Source of the DNA: Parapristionchus giblindavisi
Lineage: Eukaryota > Nematoda > Chromadorea > Rhabditida > Diplogasteridae
DNA length: 64,000 nucleotides
Assembly (NCBI GenBank): GCA_943737045.1
Contig: CALSFV010000497.1
Location: 21,856-85,855, forward strand
Direction: 5' to 3'
The notes beneath the pieces were generated by a model that was not told where the DNA came from, did not search any database, and was given only the letters and a program-made list of their open reading frames with translations. Of the stretch, positions 47,287 to 64,000 are shown in pieces (the stretch's first letter is position 1; each line of letters opens with the position of its first letter). The position numbers and the translations under genes are program-made.

Positions 47287-49968
47287 ATCAATAAGAACCA
47301 ATCTTGACTCGGTGACTGGTGTTTTCTACGACGTGCCTGGATCTCGCATCACAGGTTTGCGGTTTTCATAGTTATTATCGTTACGGTTGATGTCAAAACA
47401 TTCCGAGTAGCATTTCTCCCCCTTTACTATACGTGATGAATATTGTTGTAATTGTTACCTTGTAGTTTGGTCCTTTAGGGGTGTACCGAAATCTGTTTAT
47501 TTTCATATTTTTCTGGCTGTTAAAACGTAATGTCTTTGGTAAATCTATGATCGCCGACTCTATGTAAACCAAACAACTGCCCCAAATTATGACTATCACG
47601 TGGAAATCTGACTTATTTCAGTGCTTCATCATTCCCGCGCCGTGACCTTCACAATGCCGGGATTAAACCTCAGAGGTATTTCATTGATTCATCACTTTAT
47701 TTATATATTTATCTCACGGGGTCCCCCCCCTTAACGACACATGCTATTACAGTATTGAAGGCGCGTCAACACAGTGATGATGGTGAAGATGAAAATGATG
47801 ATAAAGATGGTGAAGATGACGAACAGCAAGTGTATAGTACGGTTAGTGTATATTTAAATTAAATGCTGGCTAGGTAAAACATTGTTTGCATTTTGTATGT
47901 ACGATTTCACTAATTTGAAAAAAAAAATATTTAGTCTGTTCTGCAAGTAGATGCTGATCCACCCAAGAAAAGCTTAGTATGTTCATTAATGAACCGTGTG
48001 TAATGGCAAATGTTGTGTGGTCAAAGAAATACACATCTAAGCGTTGGTGTCCGTGGCGGTGGTCTTAGGATGTTGCGTCTCATTTGGAAAACTTCTAGAA
48101 AGTTATGGTAGCAATTCTATATTTATCGTTGGTACGGTAACCTTCTACAGTACTCCTGTGCGCATTCAGTGGGCTCCTCTGGTATCCTACAGGGTGCGCC
48201 CAAATTACCCTCCCATTGGGAATGTGACTTGACTGATCTAGTTAATGATGAAGCTGATCAAGACTGTGGGCAGTAGTAATGCACTAGCGAATCTCGCTGT
48301 GGTGTTTTGCTCTAACATAGGCCTTGATTCTCTTCGCATATGCGACTGCCCATTCCCGCAGGTAGTTGTCATCGAGTTCGTCCCATGCCTTGAGAATGGG
48401 AGTCTTTAGGGAGTCGAGGATCTGGTGCTTGGTAGGGGACATCCTTGATATGCACTACAGTCGAGGAGGTTCGGATGGGGGAGTTCGGAAGCCATTCAGC
48501 GTGATGCATTTAGCCGGGTTCATAGGTGAAAAACGACGACTGGGTCAATTTTGTCATGTGATTGGTGACAGAATCTTTGCCGAAACGCCTAGTGATCTAT
48601 CAAATTCGATGTACAGGGTGCGCCATAATTACCCGAACTGTTGTCTCCATATGAATCTCCCCTTAGAAATGTGACCTGAGTGATATGGTTCATGGTAAAG
48701 CTTATCAAGAATATGGGCAGCAGTAGTGTACTAGCGAATCTCGCCGTGGTCTCTTTTAGCTCTGACACAAGCCATGAGTCTCTTCTCATATGCGACTGCC
48801 GATTCCCGCAAGTAGTTGTCATCGAGTTCGTCCCATGCCTTGAGAAGCGGAGCACTGAGGGAGTCGAGGTTCTGGTGCTTGATAGACGACATCTTGGCCT
48901 ACAACACCTCCAAGCACTGCAGTCGAGGAGGTTGAGATTGGCGGAGTTCGGAAGTAATTCAATGTGATGGATTTTGCTGAGTGCATGGGTGAAAAACCAC
49001 GACTGGGTCAACTTTGTCATGTCATTGACCACAGAATCTTACCGAAAGGTCTAGTGGTCCTGACCGAAGTGGGTATGGTATCGGAGTAGAAGCGCGTCTT
49101 CGAGGATGTGCTTGGTAAAATATGCCTTATTGATCTAGACGCATGGAGTGGCAAAACAAGAGTGGACTTTCCAGTTGGGCAAACAGCAGCTAAAACCTTG
49201 GCGTATTGTGGAAGACTGATATGACCCATGACCCAGCCGTCTTGCAGGATTCTTTAAGATCAGAGGCAATAATTCTGTTGTTCTCGATATTCAGGTTGTC
49301 TTTGAAGGTAGGATATTCTCTTCGCTGAACATCGTGCTGAAGTGCGCGGACCTAGCACAACGCATAAAAAGTTGAGGTCACCGTTCTCAGCGGAGCTTGA
49401 TCTGTCGCTCATTCGGTTCTAACAGTCTACTGTACTTGTAAGGGAGAAGAGTCAGCTGAGACCTGAGGAGATGAAGAATGGAAGTGTTCGAGATATCGAG
49501 TCTCCAGATCGTAAACACCATCTTTCGGATGAGATCTCGGTTCGTAGCGGTGGAAACTGAAATCGGTCTACCTCTACCCGGACGTTCCTTGTCAGTACCA
49601 AGATCTTGGTACACGATACCGGTATCGGATACAGCCGACTCGTGAAAGCCGAGCTGATGAACTATGACAATCTACCTTGTACACTTGAGAATGAGGAGTC
49701 GCAGTCGACTTTACTTCCCCATTACTAGAAGACTTGACTAACTGACTTGAAACCTTGAATAGGGAGTGGCCAATGATCACTCGTCATGATGCTGCAATAG
49801 GGGTTGCGCATTTGCATTGGGGGCCTGGGAATCATAATGGTGAAATCAGTTCGGGTAATTTTGGCGCACCCTGTACAATTGCCAACACATGAGGCACGGA
49901 ATATTTATCGGAATTTTTAATTATTTAATAATTTATTACAGGTCTTCAACAGTTATGTCGGGAAGTAA
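47287..49968 (+). CDS. 3' exons of an unrecognised protein gene with an acidic segment
   Basis: Exons 47287-47354, 47622-47675, 47753-47841, 47935-47976 and 49942-49968 join in phase and end at TAA. The readable product starts TNLDSVTGVFYDVPGSRIT, continues VLHHSRAVTFTMPGLNLR, then an Asp/Glu-rich stretch (HSDDGEDENDDKDGEDDEQQ), and ends VFNSYVGK. The first exon begins in phase 2, so upstream exons are missing; none was identified back to 46235. Decayed mariner-like DNA fills the last intron (48190-49873). The whole set lies between the inverted arms at 46.2 and 52.5 kb. I do not recognise the family. Consistent phases across five small exons argue that it is real. Confidence 0.5.
48190..48613. 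mobile_element. Truncated mariner-like element, one end
   Basis: Starts CAGGGTGCGCCCAAATTACC next to TA and matches the first 420 bp of the following element. Confidence 0.75.
48614..49873 (-). mobile_element. Decayed mariner/Tc1-like transposon Z
   Basis: TA-flanked ends CAGGGTGCGCCATAATTACC and mirror. On the - strand frames keep the linker ERPGRGRPISVS (49560) and the region around LLPNSANLNLLDCSAW (48930), matching the PNSPxLNPxDY block of DDE transposases. Frameshifts break it, so it is inactive. Confidence 0.8.
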
Positions 49969-50417
49969 TAATGAGAAGACAAGATCTAATCGTGCGCACA
50001 AGTCCACGAGATGACTAGCTAAGATTAGATATTTCTAATCAGCAATAACTAGTTCACTTTTGCATTGTTAATTTTGCAGAGGCTTAATTAAGAAAGGACC
50101 TAATTGTGACTTTTTGTAAATGAATATGATCACCATCGACTGTTACATATTTATCCATTGTTGTAATGTATTAGTTTTAATTGTCGCTACCGTTCATATA
50201 CATGTTCATTGTTATTGATTTGTTATTTTTCTATTCGAAGTTATGATTTTTATTTTTACTTTGAATCTTGTACATTTTTACTCCGATGAAATCCATTTTC
50301 TTGTCATTCCTTCATTTTTATCATTGTACGAATAAATTAATCGTCGTTCGCAAGTTTATGAGCAACACTATCCCCAGACCATGACAATGGCCTGAGGGTA
50401 TACAGTAATAATGAAAT

Positions 50418-50757
50418 CAGCCCCGCAGGGCACCCTGTCCAAAAACGAAGCCACCCCGCGGGGCACCCTGTCGAACTATGAAGTCACCCCGCAGGGCACC
50501 CTGTCAAAATCAAAGATACCTCAAGCCACCCCGCAGGGTACCCTGTCAACTCAAAAAGAAAGTAAGCCACCCCGCGGGGCACCCTGTCGAAGAGAAACTT
50601 CCCCGCGGGGCACCCTGTCATTTTCAGAGACTCAACAAGCTGCCCCGCAGGGTGCCCTGCAGCTGGCCCCGCAGGGTGCCCTGCAACTGGCCCCGCAGGG
50701 TGCCCGGCAGAGTGCCCCGCGGGGCGAGTGACAGGGTGCCCCGCGGGGAGAAATTTC
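50418..50757. repeat. GC-palindrome array 3, inverting orientation at about 50.65 kb
   Basis: Seven direct units are followed by about five units in the opposite sense (GTGCCCCGCGGGG). It ends in GAGAAATTTCCAGAG, the mirror image of the array 2 boundary. The whole array could fold back on itself. Confidence 0.9.
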
Positions 50758-50960
50758 CAGAGATAATATAATCGCTAGCGATGCTCTTTTAGTCCCACAA
50801 AAAATCATTTAATTTTTTGAATGGCCAGAAATATTCGTACCCTTAAAAATTTCGACCTCATTTCTCCACTTATAACTTCTTTCGAAGAACTCGAAACTTT
50901 GTGAAACAATAGTAAACTATATATAGAAGACATCTGGCTGTTAAACAGAATGGAAATTGA

Positions 50961-51562
50961 TGAGCAGGGGCGGTATTCTTTCGTCAATTTCGGCACATGC
51001 CGAAATATTTTTCGGCTTTCCGAAATAAATTTCGCGCACACGTTGAGAGATAGAGCGGTCTGCCGAAAATGAGAGAGACCTTCCGAATGCCGAAATATTC
51101 GGCAAAATGATTTAGACATCGTAAGAGAAAAATTCGGCGCACTTTTTCGAAAGCCTAAATATTTGAGGGGAGAACTAAGGGATTTCGGCATGACATCGTT
51201 TTCATTTTTTGCTATTTGTCTTTTCTTGAGCGGCGTCTCAGCATCACGACCAACCGACCAGCGAAGAGAAGAACGGGTGAAATGATGAATGAGAGACGAA
51301 TCAAAAATAATGAGAAACATTATTCCTAGGTACTAGGAAGAGAAACGATATAGAATGAAATGAAGCAAAATAGTCTAGTGGTTGATTGATAATTTGCCAT
51401 GCGAATGATGGGTGGTACATTCTCCTCTCAAATATGTGTCTTTTGCGAGATTCGGTTGATAATTTTCGGCTATAACTGAGAAATATTTCGGCAAGCCGCG
51501 AAATATTTCGGCACGCCGAAAATTTCGGCATTGCCGAAATTGACGAAAGAATTCCACCCCAG
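50961..51562. mobile_element. Foldback element Y
   Basis: Ends CAGGGGCGGTATTCTTTCGT and mirror GAAAGAATTCCACCCCAG; arms rich in TTTCGGC/GCCGAAA. No clear target duplication. Confidence 0.75.
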
Positions 51563-51731
51563 GTACTTCCTATTCCTATCATTCTTTGCGCTTGTCTCGG
51601 TTGTGAGTGGTCCATCTCTCGTTCGTCTGTTCTTCTCTCACCGAATAAACATCAACAACGTAAAAGGATCCCCTCCTAAAAAGACTATAGGCAAGTCTGG
51701 AGTGGTATGCCTTCCATCAAGCAATTGCTGA
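51563..51731 (+). CDS. Possible exon with a signal-peptide-like hydrophobic stretch
   Basis: An open frame after the acceptor-like CCACCCCAG encodes YFLFLSFFALVSVVSG and then a basic segment, ending at TGA or at a possible donor at 51705. Codons look ordinary and there is no homology call. The candidate acceptor coincides with the edge of a foldback element, so this may be chance. Confidence 0.25.
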
Positions 51732-51907
51732 CGAAGTATTGAGCGAGGACTTCGTGGGTTATCTATATCTATTTTCTGAATTCTCTTTCATGATTCACTA
51801 CTCGAAAAGGATGAAGTGTAGCGGCTTTGATTTTGAATAAAGTCTTCAGTAGCTGATCACAAGAAGATGAACGAAGAATTATTTAAGATATAAATACCCC
51901 TTGTATG

Positions 51908-51992
51908 GGACCTCAGCACGCCCAGACTAATCAGTCGTTTAGTGGCAACCATTCCCTCCCCTATGGTTCTGTGCTTGATAAAGGTCGATAAA
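51908..51992. repeat. Short structured repeat, copy 2
   Basis: CAGCACGCCCAGACTAAT, then GGTTCTGTGCTTGATAAAGG, as at 9681. Here it adjoins the right arm of T. Confidence 0.5.
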
Positions 51993-52540
51993 CTGTAACT
52001 TCCTATATTTCAAAAAATGTGAAAAATTAATTTTCGAAATTTCTCAAAATTCAACCGATCGAGCTCATACTCAGTCAGGTTTTGTATCACTCATGTACTA
52101 TTATCTCTGCAAAGTTTTGAGCGTATAGCAACACTGAACACAAAGTTATGACATTTTTGCCCAAATTCAGGGGTGTCGGAAATTTCGAATTTCTCAGAGG
52201 AATGCATTAACCCGAAAGGATCGCATGTTGGATTCTACTCCTCAGTAAATGTTGTTCATACAATGTTAACAACAAGTCACAGAAAAATTCCGCTGAGGAA
52301 TTAATTATCGCTGCGTAAGCATAGAGGGGCTTGAAAAATTTTGGCTTGAAAAAGACAATACAACGACGACGAATCATAACAACGGGGGTAGGATATGATG
52401 TCCACAAGTACTATAGTATCCTGCCAAAACATGAGCCCGATTGCTCATCTGAGTCAAAAGTTATGAATTTTCAAAATAATTGGCGAATACTTTTGGCTGC
52501 TACTGTATCTATTCAAGTCCTGATTCTGGTAAAATGTTAA

Positions 52541-52620
52541 AGGTAAAGGCAGATCTCGTTACTCAAGGCACACGAAGTCCTGCGAGACATCACTGCTGTG
52601 CCAGTGATTATTCAACTCTT
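52541..52620. repeat. Dispersed repeat R, end fragment
   Basis: GGTAAAGGC and CAAGGCACACGAAGTCCTGC match the reverse complement of 60670-60727. Confidence 0.6.
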
Positions 52621-53522
52621 TGGAGAACCCATATGACGACCCAGCTGATATAACGCACATAATCGACTGATAAAGATGTTGAACTGTAAAAATGTAATAG
52701 TCGTCGTTCATTCATTCCAAGTCATTTATCATTATATCATTTACATCAGTAAATATCGAACTGAATGTGATTATAGGTAATATCTGAACAAAGAAAACGA
52801 GGGAAAATCGAACAAATTACAAATAATTCGTGACTCTTTGTGTAGAGTGTGTGATTAAACCGGATTGGAGATAAACAAATAGTTAAGGGCAAGTTAAATC
52901 GTGAGGAATTTCAATCACTATCATTGGTGACTAAGCGTTGTTTGGAGGTATTATCGATAAAATCGATCGTCAGAGTAAAGCATTGAATAGGGAACATAAA
53001 ACAGTGCAAAAACGATTCTTAGCCCGAACATTGAAGAAGCAAACCAAACTTTCTCTATACTATTATATAGGATTATTATGATGGTATAAGTCGTAGGAAC
53101 GCTTGATTTAGTTCTTCAACGCACGGGCGGCGTAAAGAGGCAACATGATAGAGCCCAGGAAAAAACGTTAATTATCGATTGGCTACCGGTACTTAGCAAG
53201 AGAGGATTACGGTAAGTTTCATAATTACGGTAATTTGGACGGGGCAATTATGGTAACGATTACGTTACAGATACCAGAATATGTATCTCAAACGAAAGAT
53301 AGTCTACGGTTGGTGCGTTGGGTCAGATACCTGATTTAGAGGGAAGAGTATACGGTACAGTACGGTAGATTAGGCAAAGAAAGAAGTACTACACCGACAA
53401 TTGTGGCAAGATTCGTGTAGGGAAATACAAATCGATTTTTCAAAGTTACGGTAGCGGTCAGGAAAGAAACGGCTAAAACAATAGTGGAATATTAAAATGA
53501 AAAGTGTGATTTTTAAAACAAA
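52621..53522. other. Gene-free stretch downstream of PDE3
   Basis: Contains several TTACGGTA words at 53210-53460; no exon supported. Confidence 0.4.
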
Positions 53523-60059
<6,537 letters not shown>

Positions 60060-60529
60060 CAATTTTCGTTTAACCCAAAGTTTCAAGAACCATTAGCGAG
60101 ATATAATTTTGCCCTGTGATTTACACAAACAAGGAAAGAACCAATTTTTCATCCTTCAGACTTGTTGATGCACTCTAATGGAAGTTGATGGAATTCGGTC
60201 TTTGATCGAACTCCACTAACTCCATAAAAGTTGTTTTTACAGTTGTTTTTGTCTGTTAGACTCAACACGTTATCCACTTTTCCCAAATATTATTAGCAAT
60301 TTTCACGAACTGACGGAATTTGTCCAGAATATGCTATGCATATTACAAACTGTAAAGGAGAATGGTATCATCATTTTACACGTTGATTCTAACGTTGATT
60401 CTCTTTTTTTGGTGCTTGGTGAACGAGATGTCTATAAAATCTGAGATAAATACTTAGAAATGGTAGAGAGAAAAGAAGATGCATTGTTAGTAACCGCGAA
60501 AAAAATGAAATGATAAGATAAGATGAACT
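60060..60529. other. PDE3 5' intron or flank
   Basis: No element or exon visible; AT-rich. Confidence 0.35.
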
Positions 60530-60727
60530 CCTGGCGCGACTTTGGGGCAAACCCCACCAAGGCGCCCGAAAGGGAAATTGGTAGTGACTAGATCACGCAG
60601 TAAAGTAGGTCCGAAGAATAGATTAGGCCACCCGTACTGAATTTGGCCTTGAAATATTACTGGCTTAGCAGTGATAACCCGCAGGACTTCGTGTGCCTTG
60701 AATAACGGGTGGTACCTTAGCCTTTAC
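60530..60727. repeat. Dispersed repeat R, longer copy
   Basis: GC-richer than its surroundings. It ends CGCAGGACTTCGTGTGCCTTG..CCTTAGCCTTTAC exactly at the donor of the 60728 exon; the end fragment recurs at 52541-52620. Could be the 3' part of a retroposon. Confidence 0.55.
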
Positions 60728-60964
60728 CTGAATATCATCTCGACCGCTGACATGGGACGCTGGGCGCGCATGGAGAAGGTCCGCAGACGCCTCACAAACG
60801 GGGACGCGGCGCCAAACGGCGGTGGCGAGCACAGCTGCTCCTCATCGGTGCTGGACGCAGGCGGACGCGCCCGAGGCGCGGTGCGCACGCGAGGAGGCGT
60901 CGCGGTCGCGACGCGGCTGCCTCCTCGTACACTCGGCACCGTCGGCCGATCAGCCACAGCGCGT
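60728..60964 (-). CDS. Probable upstream exon of the PDE3 gene, Pro/Arg/Ala-rich
   Basis: A GC-rich open segment in AT-rich surroundings, bounded by acceptor AATCAG and donor CAG/GTAAAG. It reads ADRPTVPSVRGGSRVATATP through PFVRRLRTFSMRAQRPMSAV. This suits a disordered regulatory N terminus. It ends in phase 2 whereas the next known exon begins in phase 1, so a small exon is missing between them or the link is wrong. A dispersed repeat (60530-60727) begins exactly at its donor. Confidence 0.5.
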
Positions 60965-61499
60965 CTGATTATTGATTGGGTCGGATTAGTGATTGATTAA
61001 TTGATAAACAGGAGTTGATTCATGCAATGTAAAGAGGTAATGCGACAACAAAGATTGTATTGATTTCTAAATAAAGTTAGCGATAAGGTATCAGTATAGG
61101 CGTCCATGAATGTTGACAATTCGCTTGCCGAAAAATGTGACGCCGCAATCGTAAACGAAATTGAATAGATTTACCTCGGCAATTTTTATTCAAGAAGTGA
61201 TTACGAAAATAACGAGAACATAATCCATTTGTGACTCTTATCAATACACTTGGCAACAGAATGACAGATTAAACATTAAAATCAAAGACCGGTATGGTAA
61301 GGATGGGATTGCATGAGGGTTGGTTGTCTACAACACATGAGCGCCTGGGATTGATTGAGCACGAAAATGAGGATAAATAAATGAGAGGGGAAGACGAAGT
61401 GGGGGAGGGGGAGAGAGAGGAGTCTCAAGCGTGAATGATTCCTCGTGTTTATTAGTGTGGGAGTATAGAAGATTAGGATAGATGAGATGACGAGGAAGG

Positions 61500-61570
61500 A
61501 TAGGTAGAGGGAGGGAGAGGGGGAGAGGAAGAGGGAGAGGGAGAGAGAGGGGGAGAGGAAGAGGGAGAGC
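61500..61570. repeat. (GAGGGA)n purine tract
   Basis: Purine-rich hexamer variants, the first of several such tracts at the right end of the window. Confidence 0.9.
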
Positions 61571-61780
61571 CTACATGATTTCCAACACCTAACGGATATG
61601 ACTGACATTTCTGGCAATAATTTATGAGCTTCCGAGGCTCAAGAATATTAACTTTTCTCCCGAACCTCGCCTTATTGCGAGACTTCTTTTTGAGTTTTTT
61701 CAACAGTCTACAGTAAGTCTACCTATTTCAAAATTTAGAGTCGATATTTTCGCCAGCCAAGTCATATAGTCATATTCTTT

Positions 61781-61832
61781 GTCTCCCTCTCCCTCTCCCT
61801 CTCCCTCTCCCTCTCCCTCTCCCTCTTCCTTT
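61781..61832. repeat. (CTCCCT)n pyrimidine tract
   Basis: Opposite-strand version of the tract at 61500, about eight hexamers. Confidence 0.95.
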
Positions 61833-62316
61833 CTCTCACATCACTTGCCGTCACCATTCCGTATGCGGAGAGACGACGAACACAACAATTAAGACGCGGA
61901 AAAGTGAGCACACAAAAGGGGGAGAAAAAAAGTCGAAGTAAGAAGAAAACTAATACAAGGATATGAATTATTTCTAGTGCTTTTTGTTCAGTCGAAATGT
62001 CATTGGGGGCGGAGCTACAGGTCTCACCATACACTATTTCATTTCTACTGTTCAAAAATGCTATATATTTTTCATTTTCTTTATTTTTAAAAGAGTAGTT
62101 TTAGTTTTTTTTTCACTGCTACTAAATAATGCTGTACTGTTTTCAAAGGAAAAGTTTGAAAAAAAATCAAGTTTGCAAGTTTGTCATAGGGGATAGTGGT
62201 GATCTTTCATGGTCATAGAAAAGCGAGATAGTGTGTGATATGAAGAGACGAATGTCTCTGCTACAGTATCACACATACGAAGCTACAGTATCACCGTTAC
62301 GGTATCGATGATACGA

Positions 62317-62491
62317 GTTACAGTATCTCCGCTACAGTATCACTCATACGAGCTACAATATCTCCGTTACAGTATCACTCACAAGAGCTACAGTATCTCT
62401 GCTACAGTATCACTCACAAGAGCTACAGTATCTCTGCTACAGTATCACTCACAAGAGCTACAGTATCTCTGCTACAGTATCACTCACAATA
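62317..62491. repeat. 35-bp minisatellite, about five copies
   Basis: The unit is a doublet of CTACAGTATC followed by TCTG or ACTCACAAGAG. It begins after single TACAGTATC words from 62260. It reads in one frame across most of its length, but no splice or start signal supports coding. Confidence 0.85.
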
Positions 62492-62576
62492 GTATTACTG
62501 GTCAGAGCAAGGAACAGCGCCTGTCTGCATATGTGCCGCTACGGTAAATTGTGTATGCGCTAGGAGAAAGGAGGAC

Positions 62577-62770
62577 GGAGAGGGAGAAGCAGCAGAAGGA
62601 GTGAGAGAAAGGAGAGGTAGAGGGGGAGACGAAGAGGAGGAGGAGGAGAGAGGAAGGAGAGGAAGAGGGAGAGGAAGAGGGAGAGAAGAAGAAGACGAGG
62701 AGAAGGAAATGAGAGAGAGAGATAGAGGGAGGGAGAGAGAGAGAAAGAAGAAGAGGATGAGGAGGAGGGA
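62577..62770. repeat. GA-rich purine tract
   Basis: AGG/GAG variants. The Arg/Glu-rich open frame across it is a low-complexity artefact. Confidence 0.9.
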
Positions 62771-63149
62771 GTTAAAAACTCCTTGCTATCATAATGAACC
62801 GTTTCTCAATGAGTACGCCATATCGGAGGTGGACTTAATGCCACATTCAGCCAAAATAACAACAGATATTTATAGAACTCGGTACAACAATACAAAAACT
62901 GAACATTTTCCCCGTATTTTTTTCCTTTTTCTATTTCCTCTTTCTGCATATTTTATTTTCAGCCAAATTTGAAACAGAAGAATACGATAGAAAAAAATCA
63001 GGGGGAAAACAAAGAAAACAAAACAATAACTACGTAATATAACGAGAAGAATTCGTAAATGGTTTAATATGTTAATTAATAATAATATACATAATTTTGA
63101 AACATCGACCTCTTTCATCTGGATACTTTTTTATCATTGCCAACTTTCA

Positions 63150-63269
63150 TTAAACGGACACCCGAAGCTAATTTTACTGTCCGCATTGGCAATACTCTAT
63201 CGTAGACAGAGAAAGCGAGAGAGTGTGGCCAGAGCGGAGAGTTTCACATTAGCTTCGGTGTGCCTTTAA
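63150..63269. mobile_element. Family A hairpin MITE
   Basis: Complete, both TTAA ends; last copy in the window. Confidence 0.9.
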
Positions 63270-63412
63270 GGACTTGGGGCTGAGGTCCTAACGTCACCGT
63301 GAGGTTGGGGAAACAAAATTGGGCTCGTTTAATGCTCGTCGTAAAGAGGGGGAACAGGCTTAATTTGAGAGAATGGAAGACGACGATGTTGGAATGCGTC
63401 GAGTTCTTAGGA

Positions 63413-63416
<4 letters not shown>

Positions 63417-63456
<40 letters not shown>

Positions 63457-63615
63457 TCCCTCCCTCTCCCTCTCCCCCCCTCTCTCTCTCTTCCACTCTA
63501 TCCCTCTCCCTCTCCCTCTCCCTCTCCCTCTCCCTCTCCCTCCCTCTTCCTCTCCCTCTCTCTCCCCCTCTCTCTCTCCCTCTCCCCTCTCTCTCTCTCC
63601 CTCTTCCTCTACTTC
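63417..63615. repeat. (CT)n and (CTCCCT)n pyrimidine tract
   Basis: A CT dinucleotide run of about 34 bases is followed by CTCCCT hexamers. Ser/Leu/Pro open frames here are artefacts. Confidence 0.97.
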
Positions 63616-64000
63616 TCCTTCTCTACTTTCATCTGAATGCTCGCTCAACCGTAACAGCTAGCCGCTCTGTGGCGTTTCTCCCTCTTCCCTCTCTTAAACT
63701 ACCCTCCTCTCCCTCTCCATCCCCATCACTCCACCCTCTCATCCTCTGAATTGGACTCCTTCTAATATGGATTTGGCCCATGACTGATGAGTCTATTTTA
63801 TTTGGGTCCGAAAAGAAGTAGACAAAAAAGTCGAAAATATGTTCAAAAAATACGTAGAGAACGTCGTAAAAAGGGTTACAGAAAATACTCCGCGCTCATG
63901 GTCGTATGTGCATAATAAGGAGTATAAGAAAGAATGGTCGTAGTTACAGTGGTTACAGTAATTACTGTAGCAAAGAGTGATTACGGTAGTTAAAGTAGTT

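Larger units (their letters stand above)
46235..52507. mobile_element. Inverted arms T with Tc1/mariner-like tips enclosing 5.3 kb
   Basis: Left arm 46235-46735 and right arm 52008-52507 are near-perfect inverted copies. Tips read TACAATAACAGCCAAAAG and TACAGTAGCAGCCAAAAG. Between them lie two GC-palindrome arrays, the 47287-49968 exons, mariner-like DNA and element Y. Whether it is one composite element or an interrupted palindrome is unknown. Confidence 0.75.
60965..62259. other. Gene-free right flank with low-complexity tracts
   Basis: AT-rich DNA with the purine and pyrimidine tracts annotated separately. Further PDE3 5' exons may lie here or beyond but none can be shown. Confidence 0.4.

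Noticed and set aside
63244..63661. Ser/Pro/Leu-rich and Glu/Arg-rich frames at the right end
   Set aside because: Pyrimidine/purine low complexity plus an adjoining family A element.

Overview
This is a eukaryotic, almost certainly nematode (rhabditid-like) chromosomal window. The evidence is small exons with short introns ending in TTTCAG, start codons placed directly behind 3' splice sites (expected for spliced-leader trans-splicing), many TACTGTAG/TTACGGTAG words typical of nematode intergenic DNA, and nematode-style gene families. I reconstructed the exons by hand from open frames, GT/AG signals and matching intron phases. Species cannot be fixed.

Layout. (1) 460-7422, + strand: 3' part of an unc-53/neuron navigator gene, with coiled coil, P-loop ATPase-like domain and conserved C terminus. 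(2) 9265-9336: a tRNA-Trp(CCA) gene, followed by a small coiled-coil gene on the - strand (9873-10124). (3) 10933-19919 (+) and 21615-29617 (-): two convergent UDP-glycosyltransferase genes of 536 and 550 predicted residues. Both have a signal peptide and a C-terminal membrane anchor. The first has lost several signature motifs and may be a pseudoenzyme. An orphan His-rich terminal exon lies between them. (4) 29.6-38.7 kb: gene-poor DNA rich in foldback elements. (5) 38.7-45.8 kb (-): two small cysteine-containing, probably secreted proteins of unknown family. (6) 46.2-52.5 kb: a 6.3 kb region bounded by 0.5 kb inverted arms. It holds the 3' exons of an unrecognised gene, a decayed mariner-like transposon and two GC-rich palindrome arrays. 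(7) 53523-60059 (-): most of a PDE3-type cyclic nucleotide phosphodiesterase, with a likely further upstream exon at 60728-60964. (8) 61-64 kb: low-complexity purine/pyrimidine tracts and a 35 bp minisatellite.

The non-coding space is dominated by small inverted-repeat DNA elements. Two TTAA-flanked hairpin families (called A and B here) account for about 39 insertions, mostly inside introns. About twenty other foldback families occur once or twice, often nested in each other. One TTAA family (U) carries a tRNA-like sequence. Tandem arrays built on the palindrome CCCCGCGGGG plus CACCCTG occur three times. Several introns are built from ACTTA/CTTAAG words that also form the splice sites.

The genes do not form one pathway. 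unc-53 acts in cell and axon migration, the UGTs in xenobiotic or lipophile conjugation in the ER, and PDE3 in cAMP/cGMP turnover. As I recall, unc-53 and pde-3 both lie on C. elegans chromosome II, so the window may be a conserved linkage fragment filled with mobile DNA. Nothing here can be confirmed without database searches or RNA-seq.
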